Shown: positions 54,924-63,568 of the stretch, piece after piece | How positions within the stretch are numbered: the first letter of the stretch is position 1 | Layout of the letters: every line of letters starts with the position of its first letter | Source of the DNA: Pseudomonadota bacterium | Lineage (GTDB): Bacteria; Myxococcota_A; UBA796; UBA9615 | NCBI GenBank assembly: GCA_024229515.1 | Contig: JAAESI010000153.1 | Location: 1-64,000, forward strand | Length of the DNA: 64,000 nt | Reading direction: 5' to 3' | Notes under the pieces: model-generated | Told to the model about the DNA's origin: nothing | Databases searched by the model: none | What the model saw: the letters and a program-made list of their open reading frames with translations, nothing else | Position numbers and translations under genes: made by a program

Positions 54924-56507
54924 CTACTCGTCCTTGTCCGCGGGCGCGGAAATCGGGTCGCCGTGTTCGTCCAGCATCACGATGGGGCCGTAGCCGAGCG
55001 CGGTGACCTGCTCGCCCACAGTTTGCACGATGTTTCGGTCTTGTCCGTCACGGGTTTCGGCGCCCATGTCGATCTCGTGGTTCCAGTCCCCGACGATCAC
55101 GATCGCCAGGTGGGCCGGGTCGACGATGGACGCAAGTTCGGCCTGAGCCGCTTCGATCGTCACGGCCCCGACCCGCTCCCGCAGGCCGGAGAGCCAGCCG
55201 GCGGGTCGGCCGACGGCGTCGGAGTGGCCGTACTGGCCGAGCACGCCGCCCAGGTTTTCGAAGTTGGCGGGCTGGCCCTGCACGAGCCGGCTCGTCGCCG
55301 CTTCGAACTCCTCGGCGGTGATGGGACGCTCGGCTACGATCTCGCTGATCTCCTTCATGAACTCCTGCAGCGACAGGGCCGTCGTGGCCGCCTTCACCGA
55401 CGAAACGGCCCGGAACATGCCGCCCTGGGCGTCGCCGCTCAAGCGGGTGCGGGCGCCGTACGTGTAGCCCTTGTCCTCGCGCAGGTTCATGTTCAATCGG
55501 CTCGTGAAGTAGCCGCCCAGCACGTTGTTGGACACGGAGCGCAGCGTCTGACGGTCAGCGTCCCACGCCGGAGCGAGGTTCCCGACCGACAGGTACGACT
55601 GCGACGCGCCGGGGCGGTCGATCCAGTAGATGGTCACGCCCTGCTGCGGAGCGGCCTCGACCGCCGGCGCCGTCGGACGAGCGGCGGCGTCGCCGGTCGG
55701 CCACAGACCGAAGTGCTTCTCCAGCAGCGCGGTCATGTCCTCGACGCTGCTGCGACCGGCTGCCACGATGCTGGCGTTGTCGGCGTTCCAGACGCTGGCG
55801 TGCCACGCCACGAGGTCCTCGCGGGTGATCGCGCCCACGGTCGCCGCATTCCCCTCCGTCGGCCGGCCGATGTACGCGTCGCCGAAGATGATCTTGGCGA
55901 ACGCCTCGTAGCCGACCGTCTGGAGTTGGTCGCGGGAGGTGAGGATGCGGTTCAGGCGGTCGCCCCGAACCCGCTCGACGTCGTCGGCGTCGAACGTCGG
56001 CGCGCCCATCATCTGCGCGGTCAACGCGAGGGTGGCGTCGAGCTTGTCCTCCAGGCTGTCGACCTGGACGTACGAGTACTCCAGCGCCGCGCCGAAGCCG
56101 ACCGAGGAGGCCAGCCGGAGCAGCTCGTCGCTCAACTGCAGGGCGTCGTAGGGGCCAGCCCCCTCGTTGAGCATGTCGGCGGTGAAGTCGGCGAGGCCGG
56201 CCTTGCCCGCGGGGTCCGCGGAGCTGCCGGTGTGGATGTTCACCCGGAGCTTGGCCAGCGGCACCTTGCCCGCCTGCACGAACGTCACCGGGATGCCGTT
56301 GCTGAGGGTGAAGGTGGTCGCGGCGGGGACCTCCCAGGCGGGGATGTCGCCGGGGACGGGCATCGCCGGGTGGTCGGACGCGGCCGGCTCCTCGACGGGC
56401 GGCGGCTCGGCGGTGCCGGAGGTCTCCGGGGGCGAGCCCTGGAAGACCGAGCAGCACGACGACAGGAACAAGGCGGAGGCGGAGAGGACGGCGGCGGAGC
56501 GGATCAC
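54924..56507 (-). CDS. M16-family lipoprotein, catalytically inactive subunit
   Basis: 527 residues with a GTG start. The N-terminus ends in LSSCC, a probable lipobox. The M16 fold is recognisable (FTLSNGIPVTFVQAGKVPLAKL and the C-terminal half with LAIVIVGDWNHEI), but the zinc-binding HxxEH is absent; the aligned stretch reads AGLADFTADML. Such subunits pair with an active M16 partner, and the adjacent gene encodes one, overlapping by four bases. Together they should form a periplasmic or outer-membrane peptidase clamp of the PqqL/SPH2681-2682 type. Confidence 0.88.
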   Translation of the reverse strand: MIRSAAVLSASALFLSSCCSVFQGSPPETSGTAEPPPVEEPAASDHPAMPVPGDIPAWEVPAATTFTLSNGIPVTFVQAGKVPLAKLRVNIHTGSSADPAGKAGLADFTADMLNEGAGPYDALQLSDELLRLASSVGFGAALEYSYVQVDSLEDKLDATLALTAQMMGAPTFDADDVERVRGDRLNRILTSRDQLQTVGYEAFAKIIFGDAYIGRPTEGNAATVGAITREDLVAWHASVWNADNASIVAAGRSSVEDMTALLEKHFGLWPTGDAAARPTAPAVEAAPQQGVTIYWIDRPGASQSYLSVGNLAPAWDADRQTLRSVSNNVLGGYFTSRLNMNLREDKGYTYGARTRLSGDAQGGMFRAVSSVKAATTALSLQEFMKEISEIVAERPITAEEFEAATSRLVQGQPANFENLGGVLGQYGHSDAVGRPAGWLSGLRERVGAVTIEAAQAELASIVDPAHLAIVIVGDWNHEIDMGAETRDGQDRNIVQTVGEQVTALGYGPIVMLDEHGDPISAPADKDE

Positions 56508-57877
56508 TGCGCGTCTCCCTTCGGGGCGTCACCCTCGGGCGCGGGCTCGGGCGCGGGTTCGACGATGACGGTGATGCGGTGGTTCGGGTCGAGCACCTCG
56601 CCGGCCCACTGCAGGACCGAGGCGGGGGTCACGGCGAGGTAGCGGTCCAGGTCGAACTGCACCTTTCCGGGATCACCGAGGTGGTGGTTGTAGTTGTGCA
56701 GGAGCGAGGCGATGCCGGCGACGCCTTCGAGGCGCCCGTAGAAGTACTTCTGCCAGTTGTTGATGGCGGTCTCGACTTCGGTCTCGGTCGGCCCCTCCGC
56801 GAGGAACGTGGCGAGCTCCTCGTCGATGGCGGCCTGCAGCTCCTCGACCGTGTGGCCGGGCGCCGCCGTGGCGGTGATGTTGTACGTGCTGGCGAGGCCG
56901 CGGCTGTACTGCCCGGCGCTGACGTCCTTGGCGATGCGGTCCTCGAAGACGAGCCGCTTGTACAGCCGGCTGCTCTTGCCGTCGGTGAGCACCGAGCTGA
57001 GCACGTCCAGGTCGGCGTCCCCGTCGGCGTAGAAGGCCGGGGAGGGGTAGCTGAGGTAGAGCCGCGGCAGCTGCACGTCGTCGGTCAGCGTGACGGTCGC
57101 GGGGGCCGGCTTCTCGAAGGGCGCCTCCGTCAGCGAGCTCGGCTGCGGGCCGCCCGGGATGGGGCCGAAGTACTGCTCGATCCAGCCCTTCACTTCCGCC
57201 GAGTCGAAGTCGCCGACGACGGTCAGCGTCGCGTTGTTGGGCACGTACCACTCGGTGAAGAAGCCCTTCACGTCGTCCAGCGTGGCCGCCTCAAGGTCCT
57301 CGTGGGTGCCGATGGTGAGGCGGTGGTAGGGGTGCATCGGCGGGTACATCGCCTCCGCCAGCGCCTTGCGGCTCTTGGCGTAGGGGCGGATCTCGTAGTT
57401 CTGCCGGCGCTCGTTCCGCACGACGTCACGCTGGTTGTCGAGCTTCTCCACCGTCAGCGCGGGCAGCAGCCAGCCCATGCGGTCGGCCTCCAACCAGAGC
57501 GCTCGCTCGGTGACGTTGCTGGGCACGGTCTCGAAGTAGTTCGTGCGCTCGGTGTTCGTGCTGCCGTTGATCCGCGCGCCGTAGGGCTGCAGCGGAGCGA
57601 AGTACTCGTCGTCCCAGTGCTCGCTGCCGTTGAACATCAGGTGCTCGAAGAGGTGGGCGAAGCCGCTGCGGCCCTGGACCTCGTCCTTGCTGCCGACGTG
57701 GTACCAGACCTCGACGTGCACGACCGGGGTGGCGTGGTCTTCCGAGAGGATGACTTCCAGGCCGTTGGGGAGCTCGTACATCTCGTACGGGATCTCCAGT
57801 TCGGCAGCCAGCGCGGGGGCCGCGGCCATCATCGACGCGGCGATGAGGGCTGCCAGTCTGCGGTTCAGAACGACCAT
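56504..57877 (-). CDS. M16-family zinc metallopeptidase, active subunit
   Basis: 457 residues with a signal peptide (LAALIAASMMAAAPALAA). HLFEHLMFNG supplies the inverted zinc motif HxxEH, and a distal Glu about 75 residues on (ERRQNYE) completes the site. GINGSTNTERTNYFETVP-type sequence (ARINGSTNTERTNYFETVP) is typical of the pitrilysin/insulinase clan. The enzyme degrades peptides in a closed chamber. It is transcribed first and overlaps the inactive partner, consistent with a heterodimer. Confidence 0.93.
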   Translation of the reverse strand: MVVLNRRLAALIAASMMAAAPALAAELEIPYEMYELPNGLEVILSEDHATPVVHVEVWYHVGSKDEVQGRSGFAHLFEHLMFNGSEHWDDEYFAPLQPYGARINGSTNTERTNYFETVPSNVTERALWLEADRMGWLLPALTVEKLDNQRDVVRNERRQNYEIRPYAKSRKALAEAMYPPMHPYHRLTIGTHEDLEAATLDDVKGFFTEWYVPNNATLTVVGDFDSAEVKGWIEQYFGPIPGGPQPSSLTEAPFEKPAPATVTLTDDVQLPRLYLSYPSPAFYADGDADLDVLSSVLTDGKSSRLYKRLVFEDRIAKDVSAGQYSRGLASTYNITATAAPGHTVEELQAAIDEELATFLAEGPTETEVETAINNWQKYFYGRLEGVAGIASLLHNYNHHLGDPGKVQFDLDRYLAVTPASVLQWAGEVLDPNHRITVIVEPAPEPAPEGDAPKGDAQ

Positions 57878-57956
57878 CTTCTTCTCCTTCGAAGCGGCGC
57901 ATCCCTATCACGTCCGCGCACACGTGTCGCGCGTAGGTGTGCGACCATGGGGGGCC

Positions 57957-59756
57957 GTGGTTGCCGCTCCCTGCACCTACCCCGTCCGGGTCGTCGTGAT
58001 CGATCCGGAGGGCCGAGAACGGGTCGCTCAACTCAAGGTTGGCGACACCGGACCGCTGCTCCTGGGGCGCGCTCCGGAGAACGACCTGCAGGTCGTCTCG
58101 CCCTACATCTCCCGCCGCCACGCCGAGATCTGGCCCCACGAGAGCGGCATCCTGTTCGAGGACCTGTCCTCCACGTCGGGGTCGTACGTCGACGGCGCCC
58201 GGGTCGACAAGTCGCTGGTCCGGGTGGGCGACAGCCTCCGCCTGGGGAGCCCCGACGGCCTCCGCCTCAGCGTGTACGCGGTCGAGGACACCAAGGAGAA
58301 GGCCAAGAGCCTCAGCCGAACCGAGGTGCTCCGCGTCGCGGACCTCGAGGAGTCGCCCTACCTCAGCTCCACGGACCGCCTGCTCCAGTCCCTGCCGGCC
58401 CGCCGCAAGACCAGCGAGACGAAGTCGCAGGAGCGGCTGGTCGGTCTGATCAGCCTGGTGTCCGATCTGCTCACCGTCTCCGACGCCGACGACATGGCCG
58501 ACAAGCTGCTGACCCGGGTCATGCAGCTGCTCCCGGTCGATCGCGGGATGGTGCTGCTGGAGGAGAAGGACGGCCTCAAGCCCCGCGCCTGGAACGTGCG
58601 CGGCGAGAGCGAAGTGGTGCGCACCCAGATCGGCCCCGAGCTGGGCGACCTCGACGTGCCGATGACCACGCTGGAGCGGCCCGCGGTCCCCTTCCAGCCC
58701 ATCCGCACCGTCACCGATCGGGTCTACAGCGAGGGGGTCGGCCTGCTCAGCCTGGATGCGACCTCGGATCAGCGCCTCGAGGGCAGCAAGTCGGTGCTCC
58801 TGCAGTCGGTCCGCTCCATCACCGCGGCGCCGGTGGTGGGGGCCGCCAAGCGGATCTACGGCGTGATCTACGTCGACACCCACCGGACGATGCGGAAGGA
58901 CGACGAGGACACCCTCGACTGGCTCGTCGCGGTCGCCCACCAGGCCGGCATGGTGATGGACAAGCTGGCGCTGCTGGACAGCCAGCGCCGCATGATCGAG
59001 TCGATGATGAAGGGGCTCGCCGCCTCGATCGACAAGCGGGACGGCCTCACCGCCGGCCACTCCGCGCGCGTGGCTGATTACTCGGTGGGAATGGCCCGCC
59101 AGATGGGCCAGAGCACCGAGCAGCAGTACGCCATCTACTACGCGGCGCTGCTGCACGACTACGGCAAGATCGGCATCGACGACGCGGTGCTGAAGAAGCC
59201 CGCGAGCCTCACGCCGGATGAGTACAAGCACATCCAGCAGCACCCGAAGTTCACCTTCGACATCCTCAGCAAGATCGAATTCCCGCCCGAACTGGCGGAG
59301 CTTCCGATGATGGCCGCGTCGCACCACGAGAAGTGGGACGGCAGCGGCTACCCGTGGGGTCTGGCGGGGGACGACATCCCGGTGGCGGGCCGGATCATGG
59401 CGATCGCCGACGTCTACGACTCGTTGACGCAGAAGCGCCACTACCGGGACCCGATGCCCACCGAGGAGGTGCTGGGGTACCTCGAGGAAGGGCGCGGCAC
59501 GCACTTCGACCCCGCGGTGCTGGACGCGTTCTTCGCCTACCACGCCGAAGTGCTGGGCGCCCGCGAGGAACGTCGCGCCCGCAAGCGCGCCCGCCCCGCC
59601 GTTACCGCCGGCCCCCACGACACCACCCAGCGCAAGCCGCTGGAGCATGACGACGAGGTGCGGACGGACGACATGGACGCGGTCGAGCACGGCCAGAACC
59701 TCGCTCTGGAGCCCCTCGAGGAGGAAGGCACCTTGCGGCTGGAGCCTGGCTCCTAG
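57957..59756 (+). CDS. FHA-GAF-HD-GYP protein (predicted cyclic di-GMP phosphodiesterase)
   Basis: 599 residues from a GTG at 57957; an in-frame GTG at 57939 is also possible. Residues of about 15-105 form an FHA domain (LLLGRAPENDLQVVSPYISR RHAEI, then SSTSGSYVDG), which binds phosphothreonine peptides. Residues of about 160-340 are a GAF domain. The HD-GYP domain follows: GHSARVADYSVGMARQMG, LLHDYGKIGIDDAVL, HHEKWDGSGYP, and AIADVYDSLT. All expected metal ligands and GYP are present. It links Ser/Thr kinase signalling and c-di-GMP turnover. The last 65 residues are charged and disordered. Confidence 0.9.
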   Translation: MVAAPCTYPVRVVVIDPEGRERVAQLKVGDTGPLLLGRAPENDLQVVSPYISRRHAEIWPHESGILFEDLSSTSGSYVDGARVDKSLVRVGDSLRLGSPDGLRLSVYAVEDTKEKAKSLSRTEVLRVADLEESPYLSSTDRLLQSLPARRKTSETKSQERLVGLISLVSDLLTVSDADDMADKLLTRVMQLLPVDRGMVLLEEKDGLKPRAWNVRGESEVVRTQIGPELGDLDVPMTTLERPAVPFQPIRTVTDRVYSEGVGLLSLDATSDQRLEGSKSVLLQSVRSITAAPVVGAAKRIYGVIYVDTHRTMRKDDEDTLDWLVAVAHQAGMVMDKLALLDSQRRMIESMMKGLAASIDKRDGLTAGHSARVADYSVGMARQMGQSTEQQYAIYYAALLHDYGKIGIDDAVLKKPASLTPDEYKHIQQHPKFTFDILSKIEFPPELAELPMMAASHHEKWDGSGYPWGLAGDDIPVAGRIMAIADVYDSLTQKRHYRDPMPTEEVLGYLEEGRGTHFDPAVLDAFFAYHAEVLGAREERRARKRARPAVTAGPHDTTQRKPLEHDDEVRTDDMDAVEHGQNLALEPLEEEGTLRLEPGS

Positions 59757-59775
59757 CGTCACGGTCCTTGCGCGC

Positions 59776-59791
59776 AGCCCTCCGGAGGGCT
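59776..59791. other. Perfect 16-base palindrome between the HD-GYP and helicase genes
   Basis: AGCCCTCC is followed by its exact reverse complement GGAGGGCT. It could fold as a hairpin in the transcript, 19 bases after one stop and 13 before the helicase ATG. It lacks a U-run, so it is not a standard terminator. The right arm holds the only strong Shine-Dalgarno-like sequence (GGAGGG) before the helicase, although its distance to the ATG is long (15 bases). Confidence 0.45.
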
Positions 59792-59804
59792 AAAGACGCG
59801 CACC

Positions 59805-61343
59805 ATGGAAACCGATACCACTGAAGCCGCCCCCGAGGCCGCTCCCGAAGCCACTCCCGAGCCCGCCTCCTGGAACGATCTTGGGCTCCCGCCCGAGATG
59901 CTCCAGGCCATCTCCGACCGCGGCTACACCAGCCCGACGCCCGTTCAGGCCGCCGCCATCCCCCTCGCCATCGAGGGACGTGATCAGATCGTTCGTGCCA
60001 AGACGGGCACCGGCAAGACCGCCGCGTTCATGATCCCGACCATCGCCAACATCCCCTCCGGGTACGGCAAGCACGCCTGCATCGTGCTGTCGCCGACCCG
60101 CGAGCTCGCCATCCAGATCGCGGAAGAGGCCGAGCTCCTCGTGGCCCAGAAGGACCTTCGCGTGGTCGCCGTCTACGGCGGCGTCGGCATCGGACCGCAG
60201 AAAGACGCGCTCGATGCGGGCGCGGAGATCATCGTGGGCACCCCGGGCCGCGTGCTCGACCACATCCGCCGCGGCAACCTCAAGCTCGGCGAGGGACTCG
60301 TCGGCGTGCTCGACGAGGCCGACGAGATGCTCTCGATGGGCTTCTTCGAGGAGGTGAAGAACATCATCGGCCAGCTGCCGAAGACGGCTCAGATCCTGCT
60401 CTTCAGCGCGACGGTCGAAGAGAAGCTCAAGCAGCTGATCGGGTCGTTCCTGAAGGACCCCCACGAGATCTACCTGTCGCTGGACACGGATCGCACGGTC
60501 GGGGCCATCGACCACGTCTTGTACGAGACGACGATGGAGTACCCCAAGCCGCGGCAGCTGCTGCACGTCATCGAGGTGGAGAACCCCGAGTCGGCGATCA
60601 TCTTCTGCAACACCAAGAGCGACGTCGACATGGTCGCCCGGTTCCTGTCCCGCCAGGGGATGGACGCCGAGCCGATCAGCTCCGACCTCAACCAGAAGGC
60701 GCGCGAGCGCGTGATGGGGCGGATCAAGCGGGGAGAGATCGACTACCTCGTGGCGACGGACATCGCCGCCCGCGGGATCGACATCTCCGAGCTGTCGCAC
60801 GTCTTCAACTACAGCCTCCCCGAGGACCCGGCCATCTACCTGCACCGCACCGGCCGGACCGGCCGCGCGGGCAACAAGGGCACGGCCATCTCGTTCATGG
60901 GGGGCAAGGAGCTGGCGACCCGCAAGGTCCTGGTCCACGACTACGAGATCGAGTTCGAGGAGCGCACCCTCCCCACCCGGGAGCAGGCCGAGACCCTCTG
61001 GTTCGAGCGCCACGTCGAGGAGATGAAGAAGGCCGTCAACAGCGGCCTGGCCTTCGAGGGCTTCCTCGGCATGGCCAAGAAGCTCCGCGAGATGGGCGAC
61101 GGCGCTGATGCGCTGACGGCCATCGCGCTGCGCGGCTTCTTCCGCTGGCATCGCATGGACGAGAGCCGGCGCAAGATGGAGGCCGCGGGCGAGGATCCGG
61201 AGGAGGTGGCCAAGCTGATGGCCGAGCGCTCCCGCAAGGGCGGCGGCGGCGGCGGACGGCATGGCGGACGCGGTGGCGGACGCGGCGGTGGCGGCGGACG
61301 CGGTGGCGGCGGCCGAGGTCGCGGAGGCGGACGGCGCCGCTAG
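59805..61343 (+). CDS. DEAD-box RNA helicase with RGG-rich tail
   Basis: 512 residues. The helicase motifs are all seen: Q motif (TSPTPVQ), AKTGTGKT (65-72), PTRELA, GTPGR, VLDEADEM, FSAT, and HRTGRTGRAG. The C-terminus is a 30-residue GGGRGG-type tail that should bind RNA without sequence preference. The protein resembles DeaD/CsdA and RhlE-type helicases, which assist ribosome assembly and mRNA turnover, especially in the cold. The N-terminal 20 residues are a Pro/Glu/Thr-rich leader. Confidence 0.93.
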   Translation: METDTTEAAPEAAPEATPEPASWNDLGLPPEMLQAISDRGYTSPTPVQAAAIPLAIEGRDQIVRAKTGTGKTAAFMIPTIANIPSGYGKHACIVLSPTRELAIQIAEEAELLVAQKDLRVVAVYGGVGIGPQKDALDAGAEIIVGTPGRVLDHIRRGNLKLGEGLVGVLDEADEMLSMGFFEEVKNIIGQLPKTAQILLFSATVEEKLKQLIGSFLKDPHEIYLSLDTDRTVGAIDHVLYETTMEYPKPRQLLHVIEVENPESAIIFCNTKSDVDMVARFLSRQGMDAEPISSDLNQKARERVMGRIKRGEIDYLVATDIAARGIDISELSHVFNYSLPEDPAIYLHRTGRTGRAGNKGTAISFMGGKELATRKVLVHDYEIEFEERTLPTREQAETLWFERHVEEMKKAVNSGLAFEGFLGMAKKLREMGDGADALTAIALRGFFRWHRMDESRRKMEAAGEDPEEVAKLMAERSRKGGGGGGRHGGRGGGRGGGGGRGGGGRGRGGGRRR

Positions 61344-61344
61344 G

Positions 61345-62136
61345 ATGAGCGACATGCCGATCGACATCAAAGGGCCGGCCGAGATCGAAGCGATGCGGGA
61401 GGCGGGCTTGCTCGCAGCCGCGACGCTGCGTGCGATCGGCGCCTTGGTGAAGCCCGGCATCTCCACCGGCAAGCTCAACCAGATCGCGCACGAGTTTCAG
61501 CTGGATCACGGGGCCATCCCCGCCCCGCTGAACTACCGCGGCTTCCCCAAGTCGATCTGCACGTCGGTCAACGACGTGGTCTGCCACGGCATCCCGAGCA
61601 ACAAGCACGTGCTGCGCGAAGGCGACCTCGTCAACGTCGACGTCACCCCGATCCTGGCCGGCTTCCACGGCGACACCTCGGCGACGTTCTTCGTCGGCGA
61701 GGTCAGCGACAAGGCCCGCCGCGTGACCGAGGTGAGCCGCAAGTCGCTGGAACTGGGCATCGCCGCGACCAAGCCGGGCGGTCGCATCCGCGACATCGGC
61801 GCGGTCATCGAGGACTACGCCCACGGCGAGGGGATGAGCATCGTCGAGGACTACTGCGGCCACGGCATCGGCCGCATCTTCCACACCTCCCCGCAGGTGA
61901 CCCACTACCGCTCGCGGGGGCCCAACCCGCGCATGCGGCCGGGCATGACCTTCACCATCGAGCCGATGATCAACACCGGCACGAAGCACACGCGTCTGAT
62001 GAAGGACAACTGGACGGTGAAGACGCGGGACGGCGGGCTCAGCGCGCAGTTCGAGCACACGGTGCTGGTGACGGCCGAGGGCGTCGAGGTGCTGACCGAT
62101 CCGGCGAAGCTCGCCGGGACGAAGTACGACCACTAG
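61345..62136 (+). CDS. map: Type I methionine aminopeptidase
   Basis: 263 residues from the ATG at 61345, two bases after the helicase stop, with a second in-frame ATG at 61354 (MPIDIKGPAEI). Metal ligands are in place: Asp99, Asp110, His173, Glu206 and Glu237; His81 in VVCHGIPS is the substrate-binding residue. MetAP removes the initiator Met from nascent proteins. No N-terminal zinc-finger extension is present. The stop is shared, as CTAG, with the convergent gene. Confidence 0.95.
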   Translation: MSDMPIDIKGPAEIEAMREAGLLAAATLRAIGALVKPGISTGKLNQIAHEFQLDHGAIPAPLNYRGFPKSICTSVNDVVCHGIPSNKHVLREGDLVNVDVTPILAGFHGDTSATFFVGEVSDKARRVTEVSRKSLELGIAATKPGGRIRDIGAVIEDYAHGEGMSIVEDYCGHGIGRIFHTSPQVTHYRSRGPNPRMRPGMTFTIEPMINTGTKHTRLMKDNWTVKTRDGGLSAQFEHTVLVTAEGVEVLTDPAKLAGTKYDH

Positions 62137-63401
62137 AGCTTGTCGAGCGCGCGCTCGCGCTCCTTCTCGGTGTCGTCCACCTCAGGCCGCGTGCTGCTCT
62201 TGGCTTCGTAGACGACCCTCAACCGGTACCGGGCGCGATCGTTGTCCAGGACTACCGAGATGACCGTCCGCTCGAAGGTCCACCGCGCCTGGAACGACGC
62301 CTCGCCCTCGGACAGTCCGCGCAGCGATGAGCTCCCCTCGGGGCCCTTCCAGACGACCTCGTCGATGTCGCCGGACTCGCCGTACTTCTGCTCCAGCAGG
62401 GCCTCGAGCTCCTCGAAGCCCTCGCGGGCGTCGTCGGCCCGGCGGTACCCCTCGGTGATGACGTAGGCGCCCTCCACGAGGCGCTCGCGGCGGAAGCGGA
62501 ACACGACCCCGCACGACTTGCCCAGCAGGCGATCGCGGTAGACTAGCCGGTCCGGCTCATCGATCTCCGGCTTGCTCTTCTCGGACTGCTTCACCTTGGA
62601 CGGGCTCACGCCCCAGTCGAGCTCTCGGAAGCCCCGGGGACCGAGGGCGTCCAGCCCCTCGACCGCGCTCTCGGCCGGCTGGTCGTCCGGCGTCGAGGCG
62701 GCCAGCGTCGCGTCCGTCTCGGCGACGAGGTCCAGCAACGAGCCGACCCCGGAGCCGACGTCGCGGGTCTGCGTGGCGGCGTAGCTGTAGCCCCGCTCGC
62801 GGTGGGTGTCGTACCCCTTGAGATCGCCCTTGAGCCGGTTGGCCCGGTTGCGCACGAGCACGTCCTTCAACGCATCGGCCTGGCTGGCGACGGCGTCCCA
62901 GGCGGCGATGGCAGCGGTGAGCGTGGCGGCGTCGTGGTTCCCGGCCGCGAGGCCGTCCGAGAACTGCAGAGTGAGGGACCGCGCGTGGAGGTCGGCGGCG
63001 AGCAAGGCGTGCTCCGGGGAGCGGAAGCCGTCGGGCTCGCTGCGCGCTGCCTGAAGGGCGCCCGCCGCGGCCGCGGGGTCGTCGCGCAGCAGCAGGCACC
63101 GAGCCATCTCGAGGTGGGCATCGGCGCGCCACGCCGGCGGTGCGATCCGCACCAGGACCTCGGCGGCGGAGCAGCGCGCGTCCAGATCGCCTCGGGATTC
63201 GGCGTTGGCCAGGAGCAGGGCCGCCGCCGCGGGCGCGGCGGGGTCGTCGTCGGGGACCGCCTCCAGCACCGCCCGTTCGCCCGAATGGAGCTTGCCCTCG
63301 GACGCCGCGGGGACCAGATCGACCAGCGCCCCCTCGCCCGCTCGAGCAGGAGCAACGGCCAGGAGGAGACCCGCGAACAAAGCCAGGGAACGAAGGAGCA
63401 T
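62133..63401 (-). CDS. Exported protein of unknown function
   Basis: 422 residues with a signal peptide (MLLRSLALFAGLLLAVAPARA). The first 190 residues are Ala-rich and helical, with TPR-like units (ADAHLEMARCLLLRDDPAAAAGAL). The C-terminal half (FRELDWGVSPSKVKQSEKSK, then FRFRRERLVEGAYVITEGYR) resembles small periplasmic domains that start with a W-G-x-S motif, as in some DUF-type outer-membrane-associated proteins. No family is firm. Confidence 0.6.
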   Translation of the reverse strand: MLLRSLALFAGLLLAVAPARAGEGALVDLVPAASEGKLHSGERAVLEAVPDDDPAAPAAAALLLANAESRGDLDARCSAAEVLVRIAPPAWRADAHLEMARCLLLRDDPAAAAGALQAARSEPDGFRSPEHALLAADLHARSLTLQFSDGLAAGNHDAATLTAAIAAWDAVASQADALKDVLVRNRANRLKGDLKGYDTHRERGYSYAATQTRDVGSGVGSLLDLVAETDATLAASTPDDQPAESAVEGLDALGPRGFRELDWGVSPSKVKQSEKSKPEIDEPDRLVYRDRLLGKSCGVVFRFRRERLVEGAYVITEGYRRADDAREGFEELEALLEQKYGESGDIDEVVWKGPEGSSSLRGLSEGEASFQARWTFERTVISVVLDNDRARYRLRVVYEAKSSTRPEVDDTEKERERALDKL

Positions 63402-63568
63402 CGGCCCAGCGATAGGACGCGCGGCAAGACCGTGTCAAGTCGACGCCGCCCCGGCATGCTTGGTAGCCGAGGGGAACCGATGCTCCCGGCCGGAGCGGCC
63501 CCCGCCCCCAGCGGAGCGGCCCCCGCCACGACTTCGACTGGGACGCGGCCGTCGCCAAGGCCTGAGGG
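63402..63568. other. 167-base intergenic region with a short direct repeat
   Basis: The largest gap between genes in the window. A 16-base sequence (CGGAGCGGCCCCCGCC) occurs at 63491-63506 and again at 63512-63527. I see no coding potential, tRNA or clear promoter. The repeat looks like simple GC-rich duplication. Confidence 0.5.

Noticed and set aside
51221..55006. A 1261-codon open frame antisense to the charged repeat protein, very rich in Leu and Val.
   Set aside because: It is the reverse reading of Glu/Lys/Asp-rich codons in a GC-rich gene. The minus-strand reading has a signal peptide and recognisable domains.
57426..59762. Long minus-strand frame antisense to the HD-GYP gene.
   Set aside because: The plus strand carries all FHA, GAF and HD-GYP motifs; the antisense reading has none.
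61238..61340. GGC/GGA-rich repeats at the end of the helicase gene as a separate repeat element.
   Set aside because: They encode the RGG tail common to DEAD-box proteins.
63491..63527. 16-base direct repeat as a possible attachment site or regulator site.
   Set aside because: No integrase or mobile gene is nearby, and the sequence is simple GC-rich DNA.
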